Notes: generated from the sequence alone by a model not told the origin. DNA of 11,151 nucleotides from Actinomycetota bacterium (GCA_026392815.1 JAPLBI010000202.1:1-11151), one strand, 5' to 3'. Counted from the stretch's first letter, positions 1 to 7,787 are shown. Numbers and translations are program-made.

Positions 1-415
1 TCTCTTCATCAGTTGTTGCAATAAGTGCAACGCGATCACCTGCTTGAGAGATTCCCTTAAGCGCATAGAGGGCTTGAACAAATCCGGCCTTCATATCAAA
101 GACTCCAGGGCCGCGAACTACATCGCCATTTACTTCCCAGAGCGGTGAGTAAGAACCATGTGGCCAAACGGTATCGAGGTGAGCCAAAATTAAAATTTCA
201 GGTGTATCTGAACCCCACCAGAAAACCGGGCGGCCTTCGATCTCTTTTATTTGGGCAGGTGTTCCAAGTACGCGCGTTGAAATATCGCTCGCTAAACGAA
301 CAACGTTGCGACAGGCCTCAATATCTTCGCTCGGTGATTCACAACGAACCAACGCTTCTATCGCTGCCAACATAGGGTCAAGTCTGCCGTATTTATCGCT
401 ATTGGCGCTCGTCAT
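1..415 (-). CDS. M20 family metallopeptidase, N-terminal part (cut by window edge)
   Basis: The first 138 codons are present, starting at the ATG at 413-415; the rest lies beyond base 1. M20 enzymes are zinc-dependent exo- or amidohydrolases that remove amino acids or acyl groups (carboxypeptidase G2, ArgE, DapE and aminoacylase are relatives). Visible motifs are LAHLDTVWP (metal ligand His79 and Asp81), GPGVFDMKAG (bridging metal ligand Asp107), and TTDEE at the edge (residues 134-138; Glu137 would be the catalytic base and Glu138 a metal ligand). The wording GPGVFDMKAG is closest to the glutamate carboxypeptidase / CPG2-like branch, but the substrate cannot be told from this fragment. There is no signal peptide, so it is probably cytoplasmic. 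The start codon overlaps the TGA of the upstream helicase-associated gene (ATGA), which suggests translational coupling and one transcript. Confidence 0.88.
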   Translation of the reverse strand, partial: MTSANSDKYGRLDPMLAAIEALVRCESPSEDIEACRNVVRLASDISTRVLGTPAQIKEIEGRPVFWWGSDTPEILILAHLDTVWPHGSYSPLWEVNGDVVRGPGVFDMKAGFVQALYALKGISQAGDRVALIATTDEE

Positions 416-2613
416 ATCGAAGCCACACCTGTAATACGAGCGATCCGGAAGCTCTGAACTTCTCCTGTCGCATGATCTCGCGCGACAAGTGAGCCAGCAG
501 AGAGTTTCAACGGATCGATTATTCGATGAGAAACCAGACCATTGTTATCGGCATAACCGATGGAAAGAGATGTGGCTGGTTGGTTCTGCAGATAATCAGC
601 CAAAATATCTAAAGTCTCGTTCGCTGTTGTGCGGGGGAGTGAACCAAGAGCGTTAGCTGCAATATTTCGCATCGTGCTTTGGCGATGGCTAGATTTTTCT
701 CCAGTGCGCAGTGCACGAAGGGCACCTTCTAGTTGAATCTCATCTGGTCGTTCAAACTCTCCGATAATGCGTGGCGGACGCGCCTTTGTTTTAGCGCGCT
801 GAATTCGCGGACCGCTCAGCAAAGCGCCTTGCGAATCTTCACCGGCTGGAAGGTAACCAAAGCTGCGCAAGATATTCATGGCATCGCCAGCATCGTGTTG
901 GCAGATTAAAACTTCTGGCGCGATTTGGCGTAGCGATAAGAGATCTAAACGCTTATCGTTCATTATCTGCGCGATAAGCGAAGCATCTTCACATCGGATA
1001 AAGGCAGAGGTATTGCCAACGCGTAACTTGCCATGCTTCTTTGCGACATCTGCAATCAGATACTCAAGCGGCTGTGGCATCGGAGTCTTGGAAGTCTTCT
1101 TTAAGAACGCCTTAATTTCATCGCCACTGCGGCCATGATCTAAACCACGGCGAATTGTTGCTTCACTGAATCGGTAAACAGTCGCACCACCGCGACTTTC
1201 AATCTCTGCCAAGATCGCAAGCTCTTGCGCGATTTCATGTTCCAACGGCCCTGGGGCAATTGCGGTGTGATCGCTCTGAATAAGTATGTGATCAACTGGT
1301 TTAGGTAGATCTTCATTAATGGTTTCTAAATCACCGCCTGCTAAGAACTCGATGCCATATTTGGAAATTACACCTTGACCGGTAATTCCAAGCCATTCTG
1401 ATTCGCGCAGCGCCCATTGCAGATAATCAGTTGGGATTCCGTTGCTGCGCTTTGCCGGCATATGCCAAGTGGCAAGAGTTGCAAATGAGTTGAACTCAGG
1501 CGCTACAGATGGGTTATCGGAAAGTAAGCGAAGTACCAACTTACGGATTGGCGCTGCAGATACGCGATCTAACTCTGGGCCAAGTGGAGCAACGTTCTTA
1601 CTCTCATCTTTTCCAACAAGACCACTTACGCGAGAAGTAATTAGCCACGGCGAAACAAGAGATTGCCATCTCGAAGATGGCGTTTGCATCAACCAGATAT
1701 CAAATTGGGTAGTTGGAAGAATTCGATCATCTGCATCAATTGTGACAAGTCCGGCCAAATATGAAACCTCAGCGATAAAGGCGGCACATGATGTATCGAC
1801 ACCAAGATGGGCGGAGAGAACTTTCAGATCTCGAACTCCTAAGCCACCAGAGCGCAGCGCATCGGCAGGCTCTTGCGCCCAGAAATTTAGAATCTCCTCT
1901 GTCCATCTAAGGAAGGTGGTGATATTTGCGATCGCAGCTAACTGCACGCTCTTGAGATCGCGTTTCTCAGTTTTCAAAGTAGGTTCTTGGACTTGTAACT
2001 CTTTATGTAACTTGCCACCTCGAAGCGCAAGAGCTACTTCGCGCACTAAAAGAACTGTCTTGGTATTAGCGGCAACTACAAAGTTATTTTCAAGTAACCA
2101 AGCAACGCCGGCACCAGGCTTCTTAACATCTGCAACAGTTCCGCGCGGTGGACCCCAGACCATTGCTTCGAGCGCTTTCTGTGCAGCAGGTGGTGCTTCA
2201 TCTAACTTCTTTAGATTTAACTTAACGACAGTCTGTGGGCCAAGTCCTTGTATTTCATTGCCAAGGACTTCGCGAACGGTGGTTGGAAGATAGAAACCAT
2301 CTTTACCTTGATAGATAAGGCCGCGTTCGAGCAGGCCTGGAATAACAAAGAGCGCTGCTTTATCAGTTAGCGCTGCAATGGTTTTTTCGGTAAATGGTTC
2401 GGCAGCGATCGCACACGCTTCTAGTACTTGGTATTGCCAAGCGTTTAAGGCATCAATGGCTCGCGCCAGGCTTGGCGCAGAAGATGCGCGCACTGCAAGA
2501 GATGCCACATCAGGTGGAACCGGCGTTATTAAATCTGGGCGATGTGAAAACAAGGAAATTAGGGCAGCGTCATCCAAGGTACGTAAGTAATCAGCAAAGG
2601 AGCGCGTTTCCAT
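412..2613 (-). CDS. Helicase-associated (XPB/Ssl2 N-terminal-like) domain protein, Rv0862c-type
   Basis: This 733-aa protein matches the actinobacterial family annotated as helicase C-terminal or helicase-associated domain protein (Helicase_C_3; M. tuberculosis Rv0862c), which in many actinobacteria sits next to an XPB-type helicase gene. The diagnostic block is about residues 438-560: ILIQSDHTAIAPGPL, then ESRGGATVYRFSEATIRR, then MPQPLEYLI and KLRVG. I see no Walker A, DEAD/DEAH box or helicase motif VI, so it is not an ATPase on its own. Residues 1-430 are helical and weakly conserved. The tail (about 683-731, IGYADNNG...DPLKL...FRIARITGV) resembles a WYL domain, a ligand- or nucleic-acid-sensing fold. 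The role is unproven; a DNA-repair or DNA-binding accessory function is inferred from the family. No XPB helicase gene is in this window. No strong ribosome binding site precedes the ATG, and an inverted repeat lies one base upstream. Confidence 0.85.
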   Translation of the reverse strand: METRSFADYLRTLDDAALISLFSHRPDLITPVPPDVASLAVRASSAPSLARAIDALNAWQYQVLEACAIAAEPFTEKTIAALTDKAALFVIPGLLERGLIYQGKDGFYLPTTVREVLGNEIQGLGPQTVVKLNLKKLDEAPPAAQKALEAMVWGPPRGTVADVKKPGAGVAWLLENNFVVAANTKTVLLVREVALALRGGKLHKELQVQEPTLKTEKRDLKSVQLAAIANITTFLRWTEEILNFWAQEPADALRSGGLGVRDLKVLSAHLGVDTSCAAFIAEVSYLAGLVTIDADDRILPTTQFDIWLMQTPSSRWQSLVSPWLITSRVSGLVGKDESKNVAPLGPELDRVSAAPIRKLVLRLLSDNPSVAPEFNSFATLATWHMPAKRSNGIPTDYLQWALRESEWLGITGQGVISKYGIEFLAGGDLETINEDLPKPVDHILIQSDHTAIAPGPLEHEIAQELAILAEIESRGGATVYRFSEATIRRGLDHGRSGDEIKAFLKKTSKTPMPQPLEYLIADVAKKHGKLRVGNTSAFIRCEDASLIAQIMNDKRLDLLSLRQIAPEVLICQHDAGDAMNILRSFGYLPAGEDSQGALLSGPRIQRAKTKARPPRIIGEFERPDEIQLEGALRALRTGEKSSHRQSTMRNIAANALGSLPRTTANETLDILADYLQNQPATSLSIGYADNNGLVSHRIIDPLKLSAGSLVARDHATGEVQSFRIARITGVASI

Positions 2614-2614
2614 A

Positions 2615-2637
2615 ACTTGCCTACATTACTGGCAAGT
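2615..2637. promoter_or_regulatory. Inverted repeat ACTTGCC-N9-GGCAAGT before the helicase-associated gene
   Basis: A perfect 7-bp inverted repeat with a 9-nt spacer ends one base upstream of the ATG at 2611-2613. On the minus strand the spacer contains TAATGT (2623-2628), a plausible -10 hexamer. A repressor-type operator straddling a -10 box, or a hairpin covering the translation start, would both fit. No regulator is identifiable nearby. Its position in the 49-nt gap after the HAD gene would also allow a weak attenuating hairpin, but no T-tract follows. Confidence 0.4.
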
Positions 2638-2662
2638 GACCGCTTCGCGCGAACTGTAAGAG

Positions 2663-3430
2663 TTATCTGGATTTTCTGCGCGGAGTTAAGCGAGTTCCGA
2701 GCCAGGCAGCGCGCGAGACGATCGGCCCTAGCCAGCGATTGATAGAACGCATTCTGCGGAAATCGTGGATCGGCCAATTCTCTTTGAGTGCACGAATTCT
2801 TAATTTGGCATCAGGATTAATTGCAGATGGATGGCCAACGCTTTGAAGTAAAGGAAGATCATTGTGGCTATCGGAATATCCAAAGCAATCGGCTAGAACA
2901 AATCCGCGTTCTTTAGCAATTTCTTCAATTGCAACCGCTTTCTCTTTACCGTGTAATAGCGGACCGTTCATTGCACCGGTGTAATGGCCATCAACGATTG
3001 CTGCTTTGCTGCCGATAGCGCCTGTGAATCCAAGTCTTTCTGCGATAAGCGTTGCCATATCTTCCGGAGCTGCGGTGACCAACCAAACTTCTACGCCATC
3101 ATTTAAATGCGCTTGCGCGATTTCAATGGTGCCTTCCCAAAGGGAGGGCGAGACATACTCGTCATAAATTTCTTGAGCAACGCTTCTGATCTCAGAGACG
3201 TTATGGCCACCGATAAAATCTTGTGCTGCCTTTTGAAAGCGGCTAATTTCTTCGCTCTTTTCAGTCCCCGTTAATCTAAATCTCAGATTGGCTAATACAA
3301 ATCTCGAAATATCTGATTTAGTGAAGAAACCGCGCTGGTACATGCCACGACCCAGGAAGTAAATAGTTGAGCCACGAACCAAGGTGTTATCGACGTCAAA
3401 GAACGCTGCGCGCCTGACGGTGAGTGACAT
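2663..3430 (-). CDS. HAD-IB family hydrolase (SerB-like phosphatase)
   Basis: This 255-aa cytoplasmic phosphatase of the haloacid dehalogenase superfamily, subfamily IB, has all four HAD motifs. Motif I is FFDVDNTLV (nucleophile Asp12, acid/base Asp14). Motif II is VWLVTAAPE (Thr119). Motif III Lys is in HGKEKA (Lys162). Motif IV is GYSDSHNDLPLL (Asp187, Asp191). The helical cap lies between motifs I and II, as in phosphoserine phosphatase and the actinobacterial HAD-IB hypothetical family. The substrate is unknown; phosphoserine or a phospholipid head group are possible but unsupported. The basic tail (RLTPRRKSR) could contact membrane or nucleic acid, which is speculation. The start is supported because motif I sits at the usual distance from it and because TAGGGT lies 6 nt upstream. 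It is separated by 49 nt from the downstream helicase-associated gene on the same strand. Confidence 0.88.
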   Translation of the reverse strand: MSLTVRRAAFFDVDNTLVRGSTIYFLGRGMYQRGFFTKSDISRFVLANLRFRLTGTEKSEEISRFQKAAQDFIGGHNVSEIRSVAQEIYDEYVSPSLWEGTIEIAQAHLNDGVEVWLVTAAPEDMATLIAERLGFTGAIGSKAAIVDGHYTGAMNGPLLHGKEKAVAIEEIAKERGFVLADCFGYSDSHNDLPLLQSVGHPSAINPDAKLRIRALKENWPIHDFRRMRSINRWLGPIVSRAAWLGTRLTPRRKSR

Positions 3431-3436
3431 GTCACT
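3423..3436. promoter_or_regulatory. 14-bp perfect palindrome AGTGACATGTCACT over the HAD start codon
   Basis: The sequence is its own reverse complement and contains the ATG of the minus-strand HAD gene (3428-3430). It directly abuts the putative -10 box TAGGGT (3437-3442, minus strand), so a protein bound here would cover the predicted transcription start. It may be an operator. A chance palindrome is possible, because six of its bases are fixed by codons 1-3. Confidence 0.35.
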
Positions 3437-3442
3437 ACCCTA
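3437..3442 (-). promoter_or_regulatory. -10 element TAGGGT of a leaderless HAD gene promoter
   Basis: On the minus strand TAGGGT fits the actinobacterial -10 pattern TANNNT and is followed by 6 nt (AGTGAC) and then the ATG. That spacing places transcription start at or next to the start codon, so the mRNA would be leaderless. No convincing -35 hexamer is seen and there is no Shine-Dalgarno sequence. Confidence 0.5.
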
Positions 3443-3490
3443 GCGATTTTCAGCGCTATTTCTCGTTTAATCCATAGCCTTCAGACGCTT

Positions 3491-3496
3491 TATGCT
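3491..3496 (+). promoter_or_regulatory. -10 element TATGCT of the cytochrome c maturation operon promoter
   Basis: TATGCT matches four of six positions of TATAAT and fits TANNNT. Seven bases (TAGCGCT) separate it from the ATG at 3504-3506, the spacing of a leaderless start. This is why the ATG at 3504 is preferred to the in-frame ATG at 3492, which lies inside the hexamer. The -35 region is weak. The 73-nt gap 3431-3503 therefore appears to hold two divergent promoters. Confidence 0.55.
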
Positions 3497-3503
3497 TAGC
3501 GCT

Positions 3504-4127
3504 ATGAGTACAACGGTTCACGTCGCGCGACATGGAGAAGTAGAGAATCCTGAGAAAATTCTCTATGGACGACAACCAGGTTGGAGACTTTCAAACCGCG
3601 GACAGCAAATGGCGCAAACTCTTGGTGAATGGTCTAAATCGATAAACCTTGGCGCACTGCATGTCTCACCGCTGCAACGTGCGCAAGAAACCGCAGCACC
3701 AATTGCTCGTGCGCACGGCATCGAGATAACAACTGATGAACGTTTAATCGAAGCCGCCAATGTCTTTGAAGGAAAGAGTTTTGAACTAGGAAGTGGAGTT
3801 CTTAAACATCCATCTTCGTGGCGCCATTTATATAACCCATGGAAACCATCTTGGGGAGAACCGTATGAAGAGCAGATCAACCGCATGCTTGCGGCAATCT
3901 TTGCCGCGCGTAAAGCTGCCAACGGAAAAGATGCGATCGTGGTTTCTCATCAACTACCTATTTGGATTTTAAGAAGTGCAATCGAAGGTCGATCTCTCTT
4001 GCACGATCCAAGAAAGCGGATCTGCACACTCGCTTCAGTGACTAGCGTTCACTTTGATGATGAAGGCGTTATTTCAGGTTTGTCCTATTCTGAACCAGCC
4101 GGACATTTACTGCCCGAGAAGAAATAA
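3504..4127 (+). CDS. Histidine phosphatase superfamily protein (phosphoglycerate-mutase-like)
   Basis: The protein is 207 aa from the chosen ATG; an upstream in-frame ATG at 3492 would add four residues (MLSA). It belongs to branch 1 of the histidine phosphatases. The RHGE motif at residues 9-12 carries the phosphorylated His10, Arg59 lies in SPLQRAQET, Glu83 (DERLIEA) is the likely proton donor, and His149 (VVSHQLPIW) is the second catalytic histidine. There is no signal peptide or membrane segment, so it is cytoplasmic. Homologues sit at this place, directly before the ResA/CcdA/ResB/CcsB genes, in mycobacteria (Rv0525). That suggests a conserved but unproven link to cytochrome c or haem metabolism. 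Calling it a glycolytic mutase would be unsupported. It is the first gene of the five-gene operon; resA follows after 3 nt. Confidence 0.88.
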   Translation: MSTTVHVARHGEVENPEKILYGRQPGWRLSNRGQQMAQTLGEWSKSINLGALHVSPLQRAQETAAPIARAHGIEITTDERLIEAANVFEGKSFELGSGVLKHPSSWRHLYNPWKPSWGEPYEEQINRMLAAIFAARKAANGKDAIVVSHQLPIWILRSAIEGRSLLHDPRKRICTLASVTSVHFDDEGVISGLSYSEPAGHLLPEKK

Positions 4128-4130
4128 GTA

Positions 4131-4676
4131 ATGCGCAAAAGAATTTCTACTCTCGCGCCAATTTTGCTAATCGCTTTTACTTTGACAGCGTGCGGTGGGG
4201 GAAATTCAATTGCGGAAGAGAGTTTTATTGAAGGCAGTGGGGCAGTTACCAATATAAATTTGGAAGATCGCAAAGCAGCGCCGGCGCTATCGGGAATGAC
4301 TCTAACCGGCAAGACTTTTATCTTTAACCCTGGGCAAGTTGCGGTAGTAAATGTTTGGGCTTCTTGGTGTTCACCATGTCGCGCAGAGATCCCAACGCTT
4401 ATCGAACTTTCCAAGCAATATCCCAACGTGCAATTTATGGGGATTTTGACCAGAGATAACCCAGTAAATGCGGAAGCTTTAGCGCGCAGATTAAATATCC
4501 AATATCCAACATTTATTGATGATGCGCTCTTGCTGGGCTTTAAATCTACGCTTCCTGCAAACGCCATTCCCTCGACTGTTCTGATCGATAAGAACGGAAA
4601 TGTCGCCGCACGAATCTCTGGTGAAGTAACGCTTACCTCGCTTAGCAAGATAATTAGAAAGTTAGAAGCAGAATGA
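4131..4676 (+). CDS. resA: TlpA/ResA-like thioredoxin lipoprotein
   Basis: This 181-aa protein starts with a lipoprotein signal: basic MRKR, a hydrophobic stretch, then the lipobox LTAC with Cys21 as the lipidated residue. It should be anchored on the outer face of the membrane. The thioredoxin fold carries the redox motif WCSPC (Cys80, Cys83) and the cis-proline in AIPSTV (Pro147). Residues 101-135 form the insertion typical of the TlpA/ResA group. Its role by family is to reduce the haem-binding CXXCH cysteines of apocytochrome c, using electrons from CcdA. It corresponds to mycobacterial Rv0526. Its stop overlaps the start of ccdA (ATGA), consistent with coupled production of redox partners. 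The symbol is assigned by function and context; the sequence alone only proves the TlpA-like family. Confidence 0.88.
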   Translation: MRKRISTLAPILLIAFTLTACGGGNSIAEESFIEGSGAVTNINLEDRKAAPALSGMTLTGKTFIFNPGQVAVVNVWASWCSPCRAEIPTLIELSKQYPNVQFMGILTRDNPVNAEALARRLNIQYPTFIDDALLLGFKSTLPANAIPSTVLIDKNGNVAARISGEVTLTSLSKIIRKLEAE

Positions 4677-5398
4677 TTGACTTTATTGTTGATCAGTTAT
4701 TTGGTGGCTATCTAATCGCCGCTCTACCTTTCGCCATCTTCGCCGGCATCATCTCTTTTCTATCTCCTTGTGTGCTGCCGCTAGTTCCGGGTTATCTTGC
4801 CTATGCGGCAGGTTTTTCAAAGTCTCGCGGTCGAGTTTTCTTAGGATCTTTTCTCTTTGTTGCAGGATTTAGCGCGCTCTTTATCTCTTACGGTGCGCTC
4901 TTCGGCGGAATCGGCTCTGAAGTATTTGCGCGAGAAGAGTTGATAACTCGAATTCTTGGCGGCTTAACAATTCTCTTGGGTCTGCTCTTTATGGGTATCT
5001 TTCCAATGGCACCAACTTTTCATCCCCGTATCTCTACAACTGGCGGGCTAGTTGGCGCACCGCTTCTGGGATTTCTCTTCGGAATCGGCTGGACTCCATG
5101 TATCGGACCGGCGCTAGCAACGGTACAAACTCTGGCTTTTCAAGAATCAAGTGCAGCACGTGGAGCAATTTTATCTCTTGGATATTGCATCGGTTTAGGT
5201 GCACCATTTATCGCAACCGGACTCTTTCTAGATAAATCCGAGAAGTTACGGAAGTTCTTAGTAAAACGCGGTGATTTGATTTCGAAGATCGGTGGAGTGA
5301 TTTTGATTCTGATCGGAATCGCGCAATTACTTGGACTCTGGTCTGATTTGATGGCTTCACTTCGCTCGGTAATTTCAGATTTTGCGCCGGTGATCTAA
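4673..5398 (+). CDS. ccdA: Cytochrome c biogenesis protein CcdA
   Basis: This 241-aa integral membrane protein of the DsbD/CcdA family has six predicted helices. The two membrane-embedded redox cysteines are both present in family motifs: SPCVLPLVPGY (Cys33) in the first helix and WTPCIGPAL (Cys143) in the fourth. It passes reducing equivalents from cytoplasmic thioredoxin to an extracytoplasmic thioredoxin-like partner, here almost certainly the lipoprotein encoded just upstream. It has no fused DsbD-type alpha or gamma domain, which is why a separate ResA-like partner is needed. It overlaps resA by 4 nt, and its TAA shares one base with the ATG of resB, so this part of the operon is tightly coupled. 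Confidence 0.95.
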   Translation: MIDFIVDQLFGGYLIAALPFAIFAGIISFLSPCVLPLVPGYLAYAAGFSKSRGRVFLGSFLFVAGFSALFISYGALFGGIGSEVFAREELITRILGGLTILLGLLFMGIFPMAPTFHPRISTTGGLVGAPLLGFLFGIGWTPCIGPALATVQTLAFQESSAARGAILSLGYCIGLGAPFIATGLFLDKSEKLRKFLVKRGDLISKIGGVILILIGIAQLLGLWSDLMASLRSVISDFAPVI

Positions 5399-6873
5399 TG
5401 AGTAGCCAAGTAGAAGTTCCCGAGTTAGGGGCAGGTGGTTTAGCGCGCTTTGCTTGGCGCCAACTAACAAGTATGCGCACCGCGCTAATTCTCTTGATGT
5501 TGTTGGGAGTTGCTGCGATTCCAGGCTCGCTCGTGCCGCAGCGCAGTCAAAACCCAATGGCGGTACGGCAATACTTTATTGATGATCCGCAGTTAGCTCG
5601 CTGGATTGATCGCTTCTCTGGTTTTGAGGTTTATTCATCACCTTGGTTTAGTGCTATTTATATTCTGCTCTTCATCTCTCTCATCGGTTGTGTTCTACCT
5701 AGATCGGTTGAGCATTTCAAAGCGATGCGCGCCGTGCCCCCTGCAACTCCAAAGAATCTTTCTCGCATGGAGTTCTTCACTTCTTTTGGCGGCGATAAAG
5801 CTAATTTCGATAAGGGCGCTGCCTGGTTAAAGCGTAAGCGTTTTCGAATTCGCTACGAAGATGGCGCAGTTTCTGCCGAAAAGGGTTACCTGCGCGAAAC
5901 TGGAAACCTCTTATTTCACCTCTCACTTATCTTGATTTTAGTTGGCGTCAGCGTTGGATCACTCTTCGGAATGCGTGGCGAAGCGATCGTAAATAAAGGT
6001 GAGCGGTTCATTAGCGTTCCTACTTCCTACGACACCTTGTCATTTGGAAAGTTAGTAAATGAAGATGTAATTGATCCGTTCATTATTGAAGTTGAAGATT
6101 TCCAAGCAAAGTACGATCCAATTACCAGCGCACCAAGGGATTACACCGCAACTGTTCGGGTAACAAATCCTGGAGAAAAAGTTTCTGAAGAGAAGGCTTT
6201 GAAGGTTAATAGCCCGCTCACATTTGGAAATACACGCGTCTATTTGCAGGCCAATGGTTACTCACCAATTGTTACAGTTAGAGATACTGCTGGCTTTGTT
6301 GTCTTTCAAGGTCCGGTTCCTTTCTTACCGCAAGATGGAAATCTAAAATCAATTGGTTCGATAAAAGTTCCTGATGCACGTCCGCAAATTGGATTTGTCG
6401 CAAGTTTCTTACCTACTTATTCACGTTCGGCAGTCGATGGCGGAATCTCACTCTTTCCAGAAGCGCTAGATCCCAGACTTCTATTTTCAATTTGGGAAGG
6501 TGACCTCGGTTTAGATTCAGGAATTCCACAGTCTGTCTATCGCATTGATACTTCAGAGATGTCGCGGATCGCACTTGATTCGCTCAAGCCTGGTGAAACC
6601 TTCAATTTCAGCGCTGGCTCCATCACCTTTGAAACTTTTGTACCTTGGATAAACCTGCAAATAGTTAACGATCCCGGAAAGGGATATGCGCTCTATGGCG
6701 CTATTGCAGCAATTCTTGGACTCCTCGCATCGCTCTTCGGAAGACGCCGCCGTATTTGGATAAGGATCACATCATCTGGAGTTGTGGAAGTAGCAGGGCT
6801 AGCCAAGAATGGTGCACCTGGACTTGAAGAAGAGATCGCTTCATTAACCGCGCACATGAGAGATGAGAAGTAA
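5398..6873 (+). CDS. resB: Cytochrome c biogenesis protein ResB (System II)
   Basis: This 491-aa ResB-family protein forms the haem handling and attachment complex with CcsB. Membrane segments are near residues 27-46 (after WRQLTSMRTALILL, a typical ResB opening), 83-100, 170-191 and 431-448. The large region between helices three and four (about 192-430) is extracytoplasmic. His174 in GNLLFHLSLILILVG of the third helix matches the conserved helix histidine expected to contact haem. The final 40 residues are a charged cytoplasmic tail. The length is normal for actinobacterial ResB. It overlaps ccdA and ccsB by one base at each end (TAATG junctions). It is the equivalent of mycobacterial Rv0528. 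Confidence 0.94.
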   Translation: MSSQVEVPELGAGGLARFAWRQLTSMRTALILLMLLGVAAIPGSLVPQRSQNPMAVRQYFIDDPQLARWIDRFSGFEVYSSPWFSAIYILLFISLIGCVLPRSVEHFKAMRAVPPATPKNLSRMEFFTSFGGDKANFDKGAAWLKRKRFRIRYEDGAVSAEKGYLRETGNLLFHLSLILILVGVSVGSLFGMRGEAIVNKGERFISVPTSYDTLSFGKLVNEDVIDPFIIEVEDFQAKYDPITSAPRDYTATVRVTNPGEKVSEEKALKVNSPLTFGNTRVYLQANGYSPIVTVRDTAGFVVFQGPVPFLPQDGNLKSIGSIKVPDARPQIGFVASFLPTYSRSAVDGGISLFPEALDPRLLFSIWEGDLGLDSGIPQSVYRIDTSEMSRIALDSLKPGETFNFSAGSITFETFVPWINLQIVNDPGKGYALYGAIAAILGLLASLFGRRRRIWIRITSSGVVEVAGLAKNGAPGLEEEIASLTAHMRDEK

Positions 6874-7787
6874 TGCAAACAACTTGGGCATATATCTCTA
6901 ATTACTCAATTTATTCAGCGATGGCAGTTTTTGCGCTCTCTTTCTTAGCCCATGCCTTCGAGACTGCTTGGGCAGTTCGCTCACCAGAGCTTGCTGATAG
7001 CGCGACAGGAAATACTTTAACTAGAACTTTTGATTACACACGAACCGAACGTGCAGCGCGAATTGCAACTGCGATGATGGTTTTAGGGTTTCTCTTATTG
7101 CTCGCTGGTGTAATTGCGCGTGGTATTTCCAATGGCCATGTCCCATGGGGAAATATGTATGAATTCTCAATCACCGGTGCGCTGGCATTTACCGGCGCAT
7201 ATCTAATCGCTTTACGTAAACACGATCTACGCTGGCTTGGGCTCTTTGTTTCAATTGCAGTCTTGTTGACGCTCGGTACTGCAATTACTTTGCTTTATCG
7301 CGACAGCGCACCTTTAGTACCAGCACTGAAATCTACTTGGTTAGTTATCCATGTCGTTGCCGCAATCATTTCTGGTGGCGTCTTCTTGTTAGCCAATGTA
7401 ATTGCAGGAGCATTTCTTTACTTAGATTCAATGGAGAAACGCGGTGGACGTAAACCTTGGGCGAAACGTCTTCCTGAATTAGAGACTTTGGATCAACTCT
7501 CTTATCGACTCGTTGCATTTGTCTTTCCACTTTGGACCTTCTCGGTAATCGCGGGTGCAATTTGGGCAGAGAGCGCATGGGGTCGTTACTGGGGTTGGGA
7601 TCCAAAAGAGACTTGGGCCTTTATTACTTGGGTTGCCTACGCTGCATATCTTCATGCGCGCGTGACAGTTGGCTGGCGTGGACGTCGCGCTGCGTGGCTC
7701 TGCTTATTTGCAGGCTCAACATTTCTATTTAACTATGTATATGTAAATGTATGGGGAACTGGAAAGCACACATACAGCGGCCTTTAA
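6873..7787 (+). CDS. ccsB: Cytochrome c haem lyase subunit CcsB (CcsA family)
   Basis: This 304-aa polytopic membrane protein has about eight helices. The haem-binding tryptophan-rich signature RYWGWDPKETW (residues 238-248) is intact. Conserved histidines that ligate haem on either side of it are visible: His160 (STWLVIHVV), His261 (YLHARV) and His299 (GTGKHTYSG). WGNMYEF (92-98) is another family block. With ResB it carries haem to the outer face of the membrane and joins it to reduced apocytochrome c. It is the last gene of the operon and ends 10 nt before the convergent PLDc_N gene. No clear terminator is seen there, only the short palindrome CCTTTAAAGG at 7781-7790. Databases call this gene ccsA or ccsB for the same family. 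Confidence 0.95.
   Translation: MQTTWAYISNYSIYSAMAVFALSFLAHAFETAWAVRSPELADSATGNTLTRTFDYTRTERAARIATAMMVLGFLLLLAGVIARGISNGHVPWGNMYEFSITGALAFTGAYLIALRKHDLRWLGLFVSIAVLLTLGTAITLLYRDSAPLVPALKSTWLVIHVVAAIISGGVFLLANVIAGAFLYLDSMEKRGGRKPWAKRLPELETLDQLSYRLVAFVFPLWTFSVIAGAIWAESAWGRYWGWDPKETWAFITWVAYAAYLHARVTVGWRGRRAAWLCLFAGSTFLFNYVYVNVWGTGKHTYSGL

Noticed and set aside
145..375. 76-codon plus-strand frame
   Set aside because: It is antisense to the M20 peptidase, whose catalytic motifs are clear on the minus strand.
1442..2293. 283-codon open frame on the plus strand
   Set aside because: It lies wholly antisense to the well-supported helicase-associated gene, its protein is rich in Ser, Arg and Thr with no recognisable motif, and no start signal is seen. 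It is a shadow frame.
3492..3503. ATG at 3492 as start of the histidine phosphatase
   Set aside because: It lies inside the putative -10 hexamer TATGCT, adds only MLSA before the conserved opening, and has no ribosome binding site.
4085..4648. 187-codon minus-strand frame
   Set aside because: It is antisense to the thioredoxin-like lipoprotein, which has both the lipobox and the WCSPC motif.
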